From Deltaproteobacteria bacterium (GTDB lineage: Bacteria; Myxococcota_A; Polyangia; HGW-17; JAJRWW01), in contig JAOZUO010000082.1 of NCBI GenBank assembly GCA_029938605.1, forward strand, positions 1 through 35,600: a DNA stretch of 35,600 nucleotides. The letters run 5' to 3'. Positions 1 to 6,873 of this stretch are shown here, in pieces. Positions within the stretch are counted from its first letter, which is position 1; each line of letters starts with the position of its first letter. Below the pieces are notes generated by a model. That model had not been told where the DNA came from. It was given only the letters and a program-made list of their open reading frames with translations, and ran no database searches. Position numbers and translations under genes: made by a program.

Positions 1-114
1 CGAATTTCCTGAATTGGTGGCAGGGGGTTTTTGCAAACGGACACCAGCGGGTAGCCACCGACCAGGTTTTGGTGCCCGACACCAACTACTACGGCGGCCC
101 TGGGGCAGCCGGTC

Positions 115-139
115 CCAGTGGGGACTCCTGTCCCACTGG
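115..139. other. Imperfect inverted repeat (hairpin)
   Basis: The arms CCAGTGGGGAC (115-125) and GTCCCACTGG (130-139) are complementary apart from one bulged G, around a TCCT loop. No T-run follows on either side, so it is not a standard intrinsic terminator. It may end transcription from the unseen upstream gene. Confidence 0.4.
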
Positions 140-260
140 TTCAAGGTACTGAAATATGAGCCTGTTTTCTGTTATGATGATTGGCAGTGTGGAATCACAG
201 TGGGGCCAATAACCCCACCTGGCTGTGCCGGGTCAGGGTGCGCTGGCTCATAACCATGTG

Positions 261-277
261 AAAACAGTGACTGTTTT
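261..277. promoter_or_regulatory. Perfect 17-bp palindrome, operator-like
   Basis: AAAACAGT, a single central G, then ACTGTTTT forms two perfect 8-bp arms. It lies about 75 bp before the start of the lipoprotein gene at 352 and downstream of the possible -10 at 173-178. The size and dyad symmetry fit a dimeric repressor site. A very short terminator stem is the alternative. Confidence 0.35.
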
Positions 278-351
278 TGCTGACTGGTTGGGCGTTGGGG
301 TGGCGCGATGTTTGCAGTTGGTCTTCGCACCAATGACAATGAGGTAATGCA

Positions 352-1806
352 ATGAACGATCGAAACTCCCTCTCTGTTTTTTCCCTGTCGGCGCTGGTGG
401 CGCTGGTTTGTTTGGGTACCGCCTGCGGTCCGACCACCGGCGGTGGCGGTCAGGACGCGGTGGCCTGTGACGACGTCTGCGACAGCGATTCGGTGAGATG
501 CCATGCTCAGAGGGTTGAGGAGTGTTTGGAGGGGGCGTCGGGATGTCTTGAATGGACGGTTCAACTGGATTGCCAGGCGCTCGGCCAGTCCTGCGATGAC
601 ACCGGCGCGTCACCGATCTGCGTCCCGTACGAGAGCTGCACCGACGGGCTCCTCAATCAAGATGAGACCGACATAGACTGCGGCGGCGGGTGTGAGCCCT
701 GCGCCACGGACGCAAGCTGTGGCGTGGACGATGACTGTGAGAGCGGGTTTTGTGACGGTGGGGTGTGCGCGCTGTGCAAGCCGGACGCGTTCTCCTGTTT
801 GGGAAACACCATTCGCCAGTGCGCTGCTGACGGCTGGTCCTGGATCGCCGGCCTGGACTGTGGTCTATCCGAGAAATGCGATGCCGTCACCGGCGTATGT
901 GGCCCCATTCCCCTGGTGGGAAACGTTCCTGGACCCAACGACGAGAACGTCACGGGCGCCTATTTCAAATATGCCCACTTCACCCAGGATGACGGACTGA
1001 ACGACTATTGCTACGTCTCGGATGTGGACTCCTACGACGACCTCATCTACGTGCACGCGGTGGCTCCGCCCTGCCCAGCCTCCTACGGCGGCGTGCAGGG
1101 CCACATCGACGTCTATCAGGTGACCCTCCTGGATTCCGATGGAGACGGCGACCTCGAACCCAACCAGCACCCGGACAACTTGGACAATCCCGGCCCCGTG
1201 GAGGAGCGGGTGCTGACCCTGGTGGACACCCTCGCCGCGCCCATCGGGGCGGTGCACCACAGCGAGATACACGCCACGGCGGACAAGCTCTTTTTCCCGG
1301 GGATGGATGAGATGTTCGTCGAGTACGACCTGGCGAGCGGGACCACCATCAACATCGTGGACGGGTCGATCCTCACGCCCAGCGGGGGCCGGGGCATCAG
1401 CTTTTCAGGCTACGACGCGCTCAACGATCTGTGGTATTTCGGCACGGAATATCCCCGTCGGGTCTACTCCTACGACCCGCTGATCGACTCTTGGGTACCG
1501 GAGTTCGACTACCCGGACATGTCGGGCGACCACATGGATGGGATGGAGTTCGTTCCAGACCCCAATAGCGGCATCGGCTACCTGTACGTCTCCGACATGA
1601 CCTCGGACTACATCGGTCAGTACACCAAGGACGCCACGGGGAACTGGCAACAGGTCAACCTCTTTCACTACGCTGACCCGGACGTGGAGGCGGTGGAGGG
1701 CATGGGATTCGGCGTCCTGAACCACTTCTGGGTGGGCGGATGGGCCGCCGGCGCGCTCTACGAGCTGGGTGGAGGGGATCTGGGCGAGTACATCACGGTG
1801 GATTAG
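352..1806 (+). CDS. Cysteine-rich secreted lipoprotein, possible beta-propeller C-half
   Basis: A 484-residue exported protein of unknown function. The N-terminus has a hydrophobic signal ending LGTAC (Cys25), a loose lipobox, so lipidation is likely but not certain. Residues about 35-200 carry many Cys in short C-x-D-x-DC style modules, including a CTDGLLNQDETDIDCGGGC segment of a kind common in myxobacterial surface proteins. From about residue 200 cysteines become scarce and the sequence is rich in Asp, Gly and aromatic residues with repeating strand-like blocks, suggestive of a beta-propeller. The start is supported by GAGG at 341-344. It appears to be transcribed alone, because glpA downstream has its own promoter. 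No enzymatic motif was recognised. Confidence 0.8.
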   Translation: MNDRNSLSVFSLSALVALVCLGTACGPTTGGGGQDAVACDDVCDSDSVRCHAQRVEECLEGASGCLEWTVQLDCQALGQSCDDTGASPICVPYESCTDGLLNQDETDIDCGGGCEPCATDASCGVDDDCESGFCDGGVCALCKPDAFSCLGNTIRQCAADGWSWIAGLDCGLSEKCDAVTGVCGPIPLVGNVPGPNDENVTGAYFKYAHFTQDDGLNDYCYVSDVDSYDDLIYVHAVAPPCPASYGGVQGHIDVYQVTLLDSDGDGDLEPNQHPDNLDNPGPVEERVLTLVDTLAAPIGAVHHSEIHATADKLFFPGMDEMFVEYDLASGTTINIVDGSILTPSGGRGISFSGYDALNDLWYFGTEYPRRVYSYDPLIDSWVPEFDYPDMSGDHMDGMEFVPDPNSGIGYLYVSDMTSDYIGQYTKDATGNWQQVNLFHYADPDVEAVEGMGFGVLNHFWVGGWAAGALYELGGGDLGEYITVD

Positions 1807-1875
1807 ACACGCCCCAGAACGCTTTTCCGGGTTTTCAGCGAGGTTGGGCAGCGGCGTGTGGCAACGAGCCCGCGC

Positions 1876-1904
1876 TTGACGCGCTGCGAAATTGACCGTA
1901 GACC
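1876..1904 (+). promoter_or_regulatory. glp promoter, apparently giving a leaderless mRNA
   Basis: TTGACG (1876-1881), a 17-bp spacer and TAGACC (1899-1904) make a good sigma-70-type promoter. The -10 ends only 6 bp before the glpA ATG at 1911, so transcription should begin at or next to the start codon. The intervening TCCTCC is not a ribosome-binding site, which fits leaderless translation. Confidence 0.5.
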
Positions 1905-1910
1905 TCCTCC

Positions 1911-3461
1911 ATGAAAATCCAGACCCAGGTGTTGGTAATCGGTGGTGGTCTCACCGGAGCCGGTGCGTTGCGTGATCTGGCCATGCGGGGTATCGACGCG
2001 GTGCTGGTGGAGCGCAGAGACCTCAACGCGGGCGCTTCGGGGGCCAACCACGGCCTGCTGCATTCGGGTGGACGCTACGCGGTCAACGATCCGGAATCCG
2101 CCGCCGAGTGTGTGCGGGAGAACGCCATCCTCAAGCGCATCGCCTCGGGTTGCATCGAGGACTGCGGCGGGCTGTTCATCGGACTGCCGGGCGATCCGGA
2201 TTCCTTTGCGGCGGACTTTTTGGCCTCTGCCGAGAGGATTGGCCTCGCCGCCACAGTGATGGACCCCAAGGACGCGCTCGAGTCAGAGCCTTTGATCAAT
2301 CCGCATTTGACCGCGGCCATTCGGGTCCCGGACGCGTCCATTAATCCGTTCATGGCCACCGTCGCCAATCTGGAGGCTGCGCAACAACTGGGTGGTCAGG
2401 TGTTCTTCGAGACCCAGGTCATCAGCATGGAGCGCGAGGGGGGCCGCATCGTGCGGATCGAGGCGATCCAGCAGCGTACCGGAAAGGTCCTTGAGATCGA
2501 GGCGGATCAGGTGCTGAGCGCCGCGGGGCCCTGGGTGGACCAGATTGGCGCCTTGGCCGGGGTGGACATCCCCGTGGCCTACTCCAAGGGTAGCCTGCTG
2601 ATCACCAACTCGCGCCTGACAGATGGCGTAATCAACCGGTTGCGGCCGCCTTCGGACGGCGACATCGTGGTGCCCGGTGAGACCGTGACCATCACCGGCA
2701 CGACCTCCATTCGGGTCACCAATCTGGACCACCTGACCACCTCCTCGGCCGAGGTGGATCTGCTGGTGGAGTCCGCCTCCGCCCTGATACCCAGGCTGAT
2801 AGACACGCGCTTTATCCGTGTGTATGCCGGGGTCCGACCGCTGGTGCTCCAGAAGGACGGGGCCGACGACCGAAAACTGAAGCGGACGTTCTCGGTGTTC
2901 GACCACGAGGACGACGGGCTAGGGAACCTGGCCACCGTAACCGGCGGCAAGCTCACCACCTATCGGCTGATGGCGGAGAAGGCGGTGGATCTGGTCAGCG
3001 AGCGCCTGGGCGTCTCCGTGCAGTGCACCTCCGCCGAAGTCCCGCTCCCCGGCAGTGAGCAAGACCACTCGCTGGACGTCGCCGACCGGCTGCAGGGTTT
3101 GCGGACACCTCCCCCCGGTGGCGAGGTGCTCTGCGAGTGTGAGATGATCGGGCGTCGCCAGGTGGAGACCGTGGTGGACCAGTTGACTCTGGAGCAGCAC
3201 CCGGTGACCCCCAACGCGATTCGGCTTCGCTCACGGCTGGGTATGGGCTCGTGTCAAGGCGGCTTCTGCGGATTCCGCACCATTGGAATGCTCTATGAGA
3301 ACGGCGTGGTCAGCGGACGGCGGGGCAACGAAATGCTGATCGAGTTCCTGGAGAAGCGCTGGCACGGAATCAAGCCTGTGCTGTGGGGCGATCAGCTGGT
3401 TCAAGAGCAGCTCCTCGAAGCGATCTACTGCGGCACGCTCAATATCGATGGAGCCCTATGA
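1911..3461 (+). CDS. glpA: Anaerobic glycerol-3-phosphate dehydrogenase subunit A
   Basis: FAD-dependent catalytic subunit that oxidises sn-glycerol-3-phosphate to dihydroxyacetone phosphate and passes electrons through GlpC to menaquinone. At 516 residues it is close to E. coli GlpA. An N-terminal Rossmann FAD motif (VIGGGLTGAG, residues 9-18) begins a DAO-type domain containing the family segments GASGANHGLLHSGGRY and VTGGKLTTYRLMAEKA. The C-terminal BFD-like domain keeps Cys408-x-Cys410 and Cys448-x4-Cys453, consistent with a [2Fe-2S] site, which separates GlpA from aerobic GlpD. The start has no Shine-Dalgarno sequence but sits directly behind a -10 box. The stop overlaps the glpB start (ATGA, 3458-3461), indicating translational coupling. 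No glpK or glpF is present in the window. Confidence 0.93.
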   Translation: MKIQTQVLVIGGGLTGAGALRDLAMRGIDAVLVERRDLNAGASGANHGLLHSGGRYAVNDPESAAECVRENAILKRIASGCIEDCGGLFIGLPGDPDSFAADFLASAERIGLAATVMDPKDALESEPLINPHLTAAIRVPDASINPFMATVANLEAAQQLGGQVFFETQVISMEREGGRIVRIEAIQQRTGKVLEIEADQVLSAAGPWVDQIGALAGVDIPVAYSKGSLLITNSRLTDGVINRLRPPSDGDIVVPGETVTITGTTSIRVTNLDHLTTSSAEVDLLVESASALIPRLIDTRFIRVYAGVRPLVLQKDGADDRKLKRTFSVFDHEDDGLGNLATVTGGKLTTYRLMAEKAVDLVSERLGVSVQCTSAEVPLPGSEQDHSLDVADRLQGLRTPPPGGEVLCECEMIGRRQVETVVDQLTLEQHPVTPNAIRLRSRLGMGSCQGGFCGFRTIGMLYENGVVSGRRGNEMLIEFLEKRWHGIKPVLWGDQLVQEQLLEAIYCGTLNIDGAL

Positions 3462-4783
3462 CTCCCATGAACCGATCTTCGAGATCCTACGACGTGGCGG
3501 TGATCGGCTGTGGCCTGGCGGGCCTGAGTGCCGCCCGCCAATGCGTGGCCCATGGTCTGCGCACGGTGCTACTGGCGCACACCCCGGGGAGTCTGCCCTA
3601 CACCTCCGGTGCGCTGGATCTTCTGGGGGTCTACCCCACTGAGACCAAGCGGTTCCGGTCCAATCCCTGGGAGGCGCTCAGTGAGCTCATCGACCGCGAG
3701 CCGACACATCCCTACGCCAGGGTCGGGCTGCGGGGGGTGCGGGCGGCGATCCACGACCTGGAAGAGTATCTGGCCGACAGCCCGTTGCAATATCGTCACC
3801 GACCCAACGAGAACATGGCGATCATCACCGCCGCGGGCACGGTGAAGCCTAGCTACATGCTGCCTGGCAGCCTGGCGAGCAACAGCCTCGCCTTCGAGAG
3901 CCGCCGGCCGACCTTGATTGTGGCCATCGAGGGATTTCCCAACTTCTCTTCGGAGCAGGTCGTAGACAACTTACGCGACCGTTGGCCCGGGTTGCGGGCC
4001 ACGCGAATCGACCTGGGGCAGCTGCAGGATAAACCGCGTCGACCCATGGCTAACCAACTGGCGGACGAGCTGGAGAAACCCGATTTCCGCGCCCGCCTGG
4101 CCGAGCTGCTGCGGCCCTCTCTGGGGCAGGCCAAATTCTTGGGCTTCCCTGCGATTCTGGGTCACGATGGGGTCGCCGAGGTCTGCCGCGACCTTTCGGC
4201 CCGGCTCGACGTGGAGGTGTTCGAGATTCCGCTGATCAGCCCCAGCCTCCCGGGTCAACGGCTGCAGCAGCTTATGGAGCACGATTTGCGCGCCGCGGGC
4301 GTCACCTGGCTGCAAGGCGCACCGGTGACCCGGCTCGAAAAGCACCCGGACGGTGGACTCCAGCTGTTCCGGAAGGGCAAGGTGGCCGACACGATCTATC
4401 GTGCCGACCACGTGGTTCTCGCCACCGGCCGATTCGTCGGTGGCGGCCTGGAGGCCCGACGAGACGCCGGCGTGTGCGAAACCCTGCTGGGTGTGAAAAT
4501 CGAGGCGACCGTCTCCCGCGACGACTGGCACATGAGCACCTTTCTGGGTGGACCGGGACATCTGATCAATCGGCTGGGGCTCTCGGTGGATCAGTCTCTG
4601 CGGCCCTTGAAACCGGACGGGCACCCCATCCTGCCTGGACTGGTCGCCGCCGGCGGGCTGCTCGAGGGTCACGACTGGGTGCGGGAGAAGTCCGGCGCCG
4701 GTATCTCGGTGGCCACCGGTTATGCCGCTGTCCATGCCATCGTTTCGAGTCGAAACAAGGGCGGGCGAGGTGCGGACAAATGA
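3458..4783 (+). CDS. glpB: Anaerobic glycerol-3-phosphate dehydrogenase subunit B
   Basis: A 441-residue flavoprotein subunit of the GlpABC complex. It opens with a dinucleotide-binding motif (VIGCGLAGLSAA, about residues 13-24) and carries GlpB-like segments: SGALDLLGVYP after the first fold, RADHVVLATGRFVGGGLEA near residue 315, and a C-terminal SLRPLKPDGHPILPGLVAAG block. The start was placed at the ATG of the ATGA overlap with glpA rather than at the longer upstream frame, which lies inside glpA. The stop in turn overlaps the glpC start (ATGA, 4780-4783). GlpB is thought to link GlpA to the iron-sulfur subunit. Identification rests on these motifs and the perfect A-B-C order. Confidence 0.9.
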   Translation: MTPMNRSSRSYDVAVIGCGLAGLSAARQCVAHGLRTVLLAHTPGSLPYTSGALDLLGVYPTETKRFRSNPWEALSELIDREPTHPYARVGLRGVRAAIHDLEEYLADSPLQYRHRPNENMAIITAAGTVKPSYMLPGSLASNSLAFESRRPTLIVAIEGFPNFSSEQVVDNLRDRWPGLRATRIDLGQLQDKPRRPMANQLADELEKPDFRARLAELLRPSLGQAKFLGFPAILGHDGVAEVCRDLSARLDVEVFEIPLISPSLPGQRLQQLMEHDLRAAGVTWLQGAPVTRLEKHPDGGLQLFRKGKVADTIYRADHVVLATGRFVGGGLEARRDAGVCETLLGVKIEATVSRDDWHMSTFLGGPGHLINRLGLSVDQSLRPLKPDGHPILPGLVAAGGLLEGHDWVREKSGAGISVATGYAAVHAIVSSRNKGGRGADK

Positions 4784-6009
4784 GTAGCAAAAAGCCCCTC
4801 ACCCCGGAACAACATCACGCCAGGGAGACTTTGCGCCGCCTGGTGTACGAGGCCGGTGGGGACCGCTGCCTGAGCTGTGGTGCGTGCGTGGACGGCTGCC
4901 CCATCGCCGACTGGAACGACGAGCGCCTGGATCCCCGGCGCCTGGTGCGCCTCGTACAAAACGGCGTCGGCGAGACCGTGGCCGACCAGGACTGGATCTG
5001 GCACTGCACAAACTGCGGCCGCTGCTCCTGGAACTGCCCCGTGGGCATCGACCTGTCCATGATCATCGCCACGGCCCGGGGCCTGGTGCCCCGAGGCGAC
5101 AGCCCAGGCAACATTCAAAGGACCGCAGATCTACACCGGGCCGTCCACAACAACATGCAGATCTCCCCAGAGGACTGGATCGACACGGTGGAGTGGATGG
5201 CCGAGGAGTTGGAGGGTGAGCTGGGAGAGAAGGTGGAGATCCCCTTTGACAAGCAGGACGCTGAGTTGGTGGTCACCATCAACTCCAAGCTGCCTCAGTA
5301 CTATCCGATGGACCTCCAGGATGTGTTCAAGATCTTCCGGGCCGCCGGGGTCAGCTGGAGTTTGCCCCGAGACTGGTGGGAGGGCACGAACTACGCCATG
5401 TTCACCAACGACCTGGACACCTGGGAGTACACCCTGCGTCAGCAGGTCCAGAAGGTGGAGCAGCTTCGCGGCAAGGTGTTGGCCTACACCGAGTGTGGTC
5501 ATGGCTACTTCGCCACCCTCAGTGGCTATGAGCGGTTTGGCATCGAGCCCGGCTTCGAGGTGATCCACGTGGTGAACCTCTACGCCAAATGGATACGCGA
5601 GGGCCGCTTCAAGCTCGACCCCAGCCGGAACCCGGGGAGTTACACCCTGCACGACCCCTGCAACGCAGTACGCAAAGCAGCGATGGCGGGGTACCCCAGC
5701 ATCGCCCATGACGCCCGTTACGTGATGGAGCATGTGGTGCAGAGCTACGTGGAGATGACGCCCAACCGGGAACAGAACTACTGCTGCAGCGGTGGTGGCG
5801 GCGCGCTGTTGGCGGGCTTCAAACACGCCCGGAACCACTACGGCCGCTCGAAGGTTGACCAGGTGGATCGCTGCGAAGCACAGTTCGTCTGTACGCCCTG
5901 TGTCAACTGTTTCGACGGAATCGGAAACCTGGCCAGCGAGTATGATCGCCCATGGCGACCGATCCACATGTGGAAGCTTTTGGCCCGGGCCATCGTGCTC
6001 GACGAATAG
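4780..6009 (+). CDS. glpC: Anaerobic glycerol-3-phosphate dehydrogenase iron-sulfur subunit C
   Basis: A 409-residue electron-transfer subunit that anchors GlpAB to the membrane and reduces menaquinone. Two ferredoxin-type [4Fe-4S] motifs are visible: Cys30-x2-Cys33-x2-Cys36-x3-Cys40-Pro and Cys76-x2-Cys79-x2-Cys82-x3-Cys86-Pro. The C-terminal half holds the CCG-type cluster region shared with HdrD and GlcF: a first segment around YTECGHGYFATLSGYERFG and a second with HDPCN followed by CysCys335-336-SGGGG. The first CCG copy shows TECGHG instead of a double cysteine. Length and order fit GlpC; HdrD- or LutA-like proteins are less likely given the neighbours. The gene ends the operon, with C-rich repeats starting 10 bp after the stop. 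Confidence 0.9.
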   Translation: MSSKKPLTPEQHHARETLRRLVYEAGGDRCLSCGACVDGCPIADWNDERLDPRRLVRLVQNGVGETVADQDWIWHCTNCGRCSWNCPVGIDLSMIIATARGLVPRGDSPGNIQRTADLHRAVHNNMQISPEDWIDTVEWMAEELEGELGEKVEIPFDKQDAELVVTINSKLPQYYPMDLQDVFKIFRAAGVSWSLPRDWWEGTNYAMFTNDLDTWEYTLRQQVQKVEQLRGKVLAYTECGHGYFATLSGYERFGIEPGFEVIHVVNLYAKWIREGRFKLDPSRNPGSYTLHDPCNAVRKAAMAGYPSIAHDARYVMEHVVQSYVEMTPNREQNYCCSGGGGALLAGFKHARNHYGRSKVDQVDRCEAQFVCTPCVNCFDGIGNLASEYDRPWRPIHMWKLLARAIVLDE

Positions 6010-6018
6010 ATCCAAATT

Positions 6019-6043
6019 ACGGCCTCGCCCCCCACGGCCTCGC
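6019..6043 (+). repeat. C-rich direct repeat (10 bp x2, period 15) after glpC
   Basis: ACGGCCTCGC occurs at 6019-6028 and 6034-6043, separated by CCCCC. It begins 10 bp after the glpC stop and ends just before a TTGACG box (6047). It could be a Rho-loading sequence for the glp mRNA or a binding site for the next promoter. Confidence 0.55.
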
Positions 6044-6046
6044 AAC

Positions 6047-6075
6047 TTGACGCTGGGCCGCCACGCCATGATAGT
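6047..6075 (+). promoter_or_regulatory. Promoter for the ExbB/TolQ-like gene
   Basis: TTGACG (6047-6052), a 17-bp spacer and GATAGT (6070-6075) precede a GAGG ribosome-binding site at 6082-6085 and the ATG at 6094. The leader would be short, about 10-12 nt. Confidence 0.45.
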
Positions 6076-6093
6076 GGGTGCGAGGTGTCTCCA

Positions 6094-6615
6094 ATGAGTG
6101 ATGTGAATCTGGTCTATGGACTCGGAATTGCCGGGGGCGTCCTGGCCCTGGCGCGCAATATCTTCATCTCGATGATCCTCAAGGTGAACGCCCAGGCCCT
6201 GATGGGGCAGGTGACCAAGCTCGTCCAGGCCGGCAATCTTGACCGCGCGCTGAAGCTCTGCAAGGCCATTTCGAGGGCGTACCTGGCCAGCGGCTTGATC
6301 CCGGCCTTGGAGGTTTTTCAAAAAGGGGACGCCAAGCGCGCCGACGTTGTGAAAGCCTATGAGCAGGGTGTTGCCACGAAGAAGCCTCTGCTGACCCTCG
6401 GGAGGATCGCCGGTGCGGTGGCCGGACTGCTCGCCGCAGCCGGCCTCGTCCATGGGGTGATGCACGCCGAGACCGTCCCCTCGCAAACCTACGCCGCCCC
6501 GGTCATCGCCCTTGTTCTCGCGGTCGGCGGAGAGGTGATGGCCAAGCGCCTCCAAGAGGAGTCCAACGCCGCCTTTGGTCGTCTGCTCGAACTGCTCAAG
6601 GACAGCCGGGCCTAA
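6094..6615 (+). CDS. Small MotA/TolQ/ExbB-like membrane protein
   Basis: A 173-residue membrane protein with three hydrophobic segments, about residues 5-28, 102-122 and 133-150. Between the first two is a cytoplasmic-type helical stretch (about 30-95) with the pattern QAGNLDRALKLCKA, which resembles the region after the first TM of ExbB/TolQ proton-channel subunits. The overall layout (short N-terminus, TM1, cytoplasmic domain, TM2-TM3, short tail) also matches that superfamily. It is slightly short, and no ExbD/TolR partner is adjacent. ATG 6094 was preferred over GTG 6085 because GAGG (6082-6085) is correctly spaced for it. The TAA stop is part of the direct repeat flanking the inserted palindromic element downstream. 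Confidence 0.6.
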   Translation: MSDVNLVYGLGIAGGVLALARNIFISMILKVNAQALMGQVTKLVQAGNLDRALKLCKAISRAYLASGLIPALEVFQKGDAKRADVVKAYEQGVATKKPLLTLGRIAGAVAGLLAAAGLVHGVMHAETVPSQTYAAPVIALVLAVGGEVMAKRLQEESNAAFGRLLELLKDSRA

Positions 6616-6771
6616 GGGCCCGTCTCAAAATAACTCGATCGCTCAGGACGCCGCTGCATCCCGGCTCGCTTCGTTGCTTCTCGTTGCATATCAATAAGTA
6701 TGCGCCTCGTCGCGCCTCGCGAGCCGGGCGCATCGACGCCCTGATTCGAGGACTTGTTTTGAGACGGGCCC
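6616..6771. mobile_element. 156-bp palindromic MITE-like element
   Basis: The perfect terminal inverted repeats are GGGCCCGTCTCAAAA (6616-6630) and its complement (6757-6771). The whole interior is also an imperfect palindrome folding around an 8-nt loop (6691-6698, between GCATA and TATGC), so the element is one long hairpin with its centre at the loop. It is flanked by TAA on both sides (6613-6615 and 6772-6774). The direct repeat can be extended to CCTAAG (6611-6616, 6770-6775), so the target duplication is between 3 and 6 bp. The left TAA is the stop codon of the upstream gene. No protein is encoded, so any movement would need a transposase in trans. Confidence 0.7.
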
Positions 6772-6792
6772 TAAGAAGACTGGCGCATATCC

Positions 6793-6821
6793 TTGCTCGA
6801 CCCCGTCTCTTTCTGTAAGAT
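6793..6821 (+). promoter_or_regulatory. Promoter for the Cys-rich lipoprotein gene
   Basis: TTGCTC (6793-6798), a 17-bp spacer and TAAGAT (6816-6821). It lies 21 bp beyond the palindromic element and gives a leader of about 45 nt containing GGAGG (6861-6865). Confidence 0.35.
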
Positions 6822-6873
6822 CCTTCACCGTAACGCACAGCTTAATAACCCACGGATTCCGGAGGCTCGAAGG

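Larger units (their letters stand above)
1..351. other. Non-coding upstream region
   Basis: No convincing gene is visible in the first 351 bases. The short open frames on both strands have no recognisable start context or protein-like composition. The stretch holds an imperfect hairpin (115-139), a perfect 17-bp palindrome (261-277), a possible promoter (CTGAAA at 149-154, TATGAT at 173-178, 18-bp spacing) and a GAGG ribosome-binding site at 341-344 serving the lipoprotein gene at 352. Confidence 0.6.

Noticed and set aside
14..253. 79-codon open frame at the window start
   Set aside because: No ribosome-binding site, unlikely composition and overlap with an inverted repeat; high-GC chance frame.
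5131..6555. Minus-strand frame (474 codons) opposite glpC and the ExbB-like gene
   Set aside because: Antisense shadow covering a gene end and a promoter; no protein motif.
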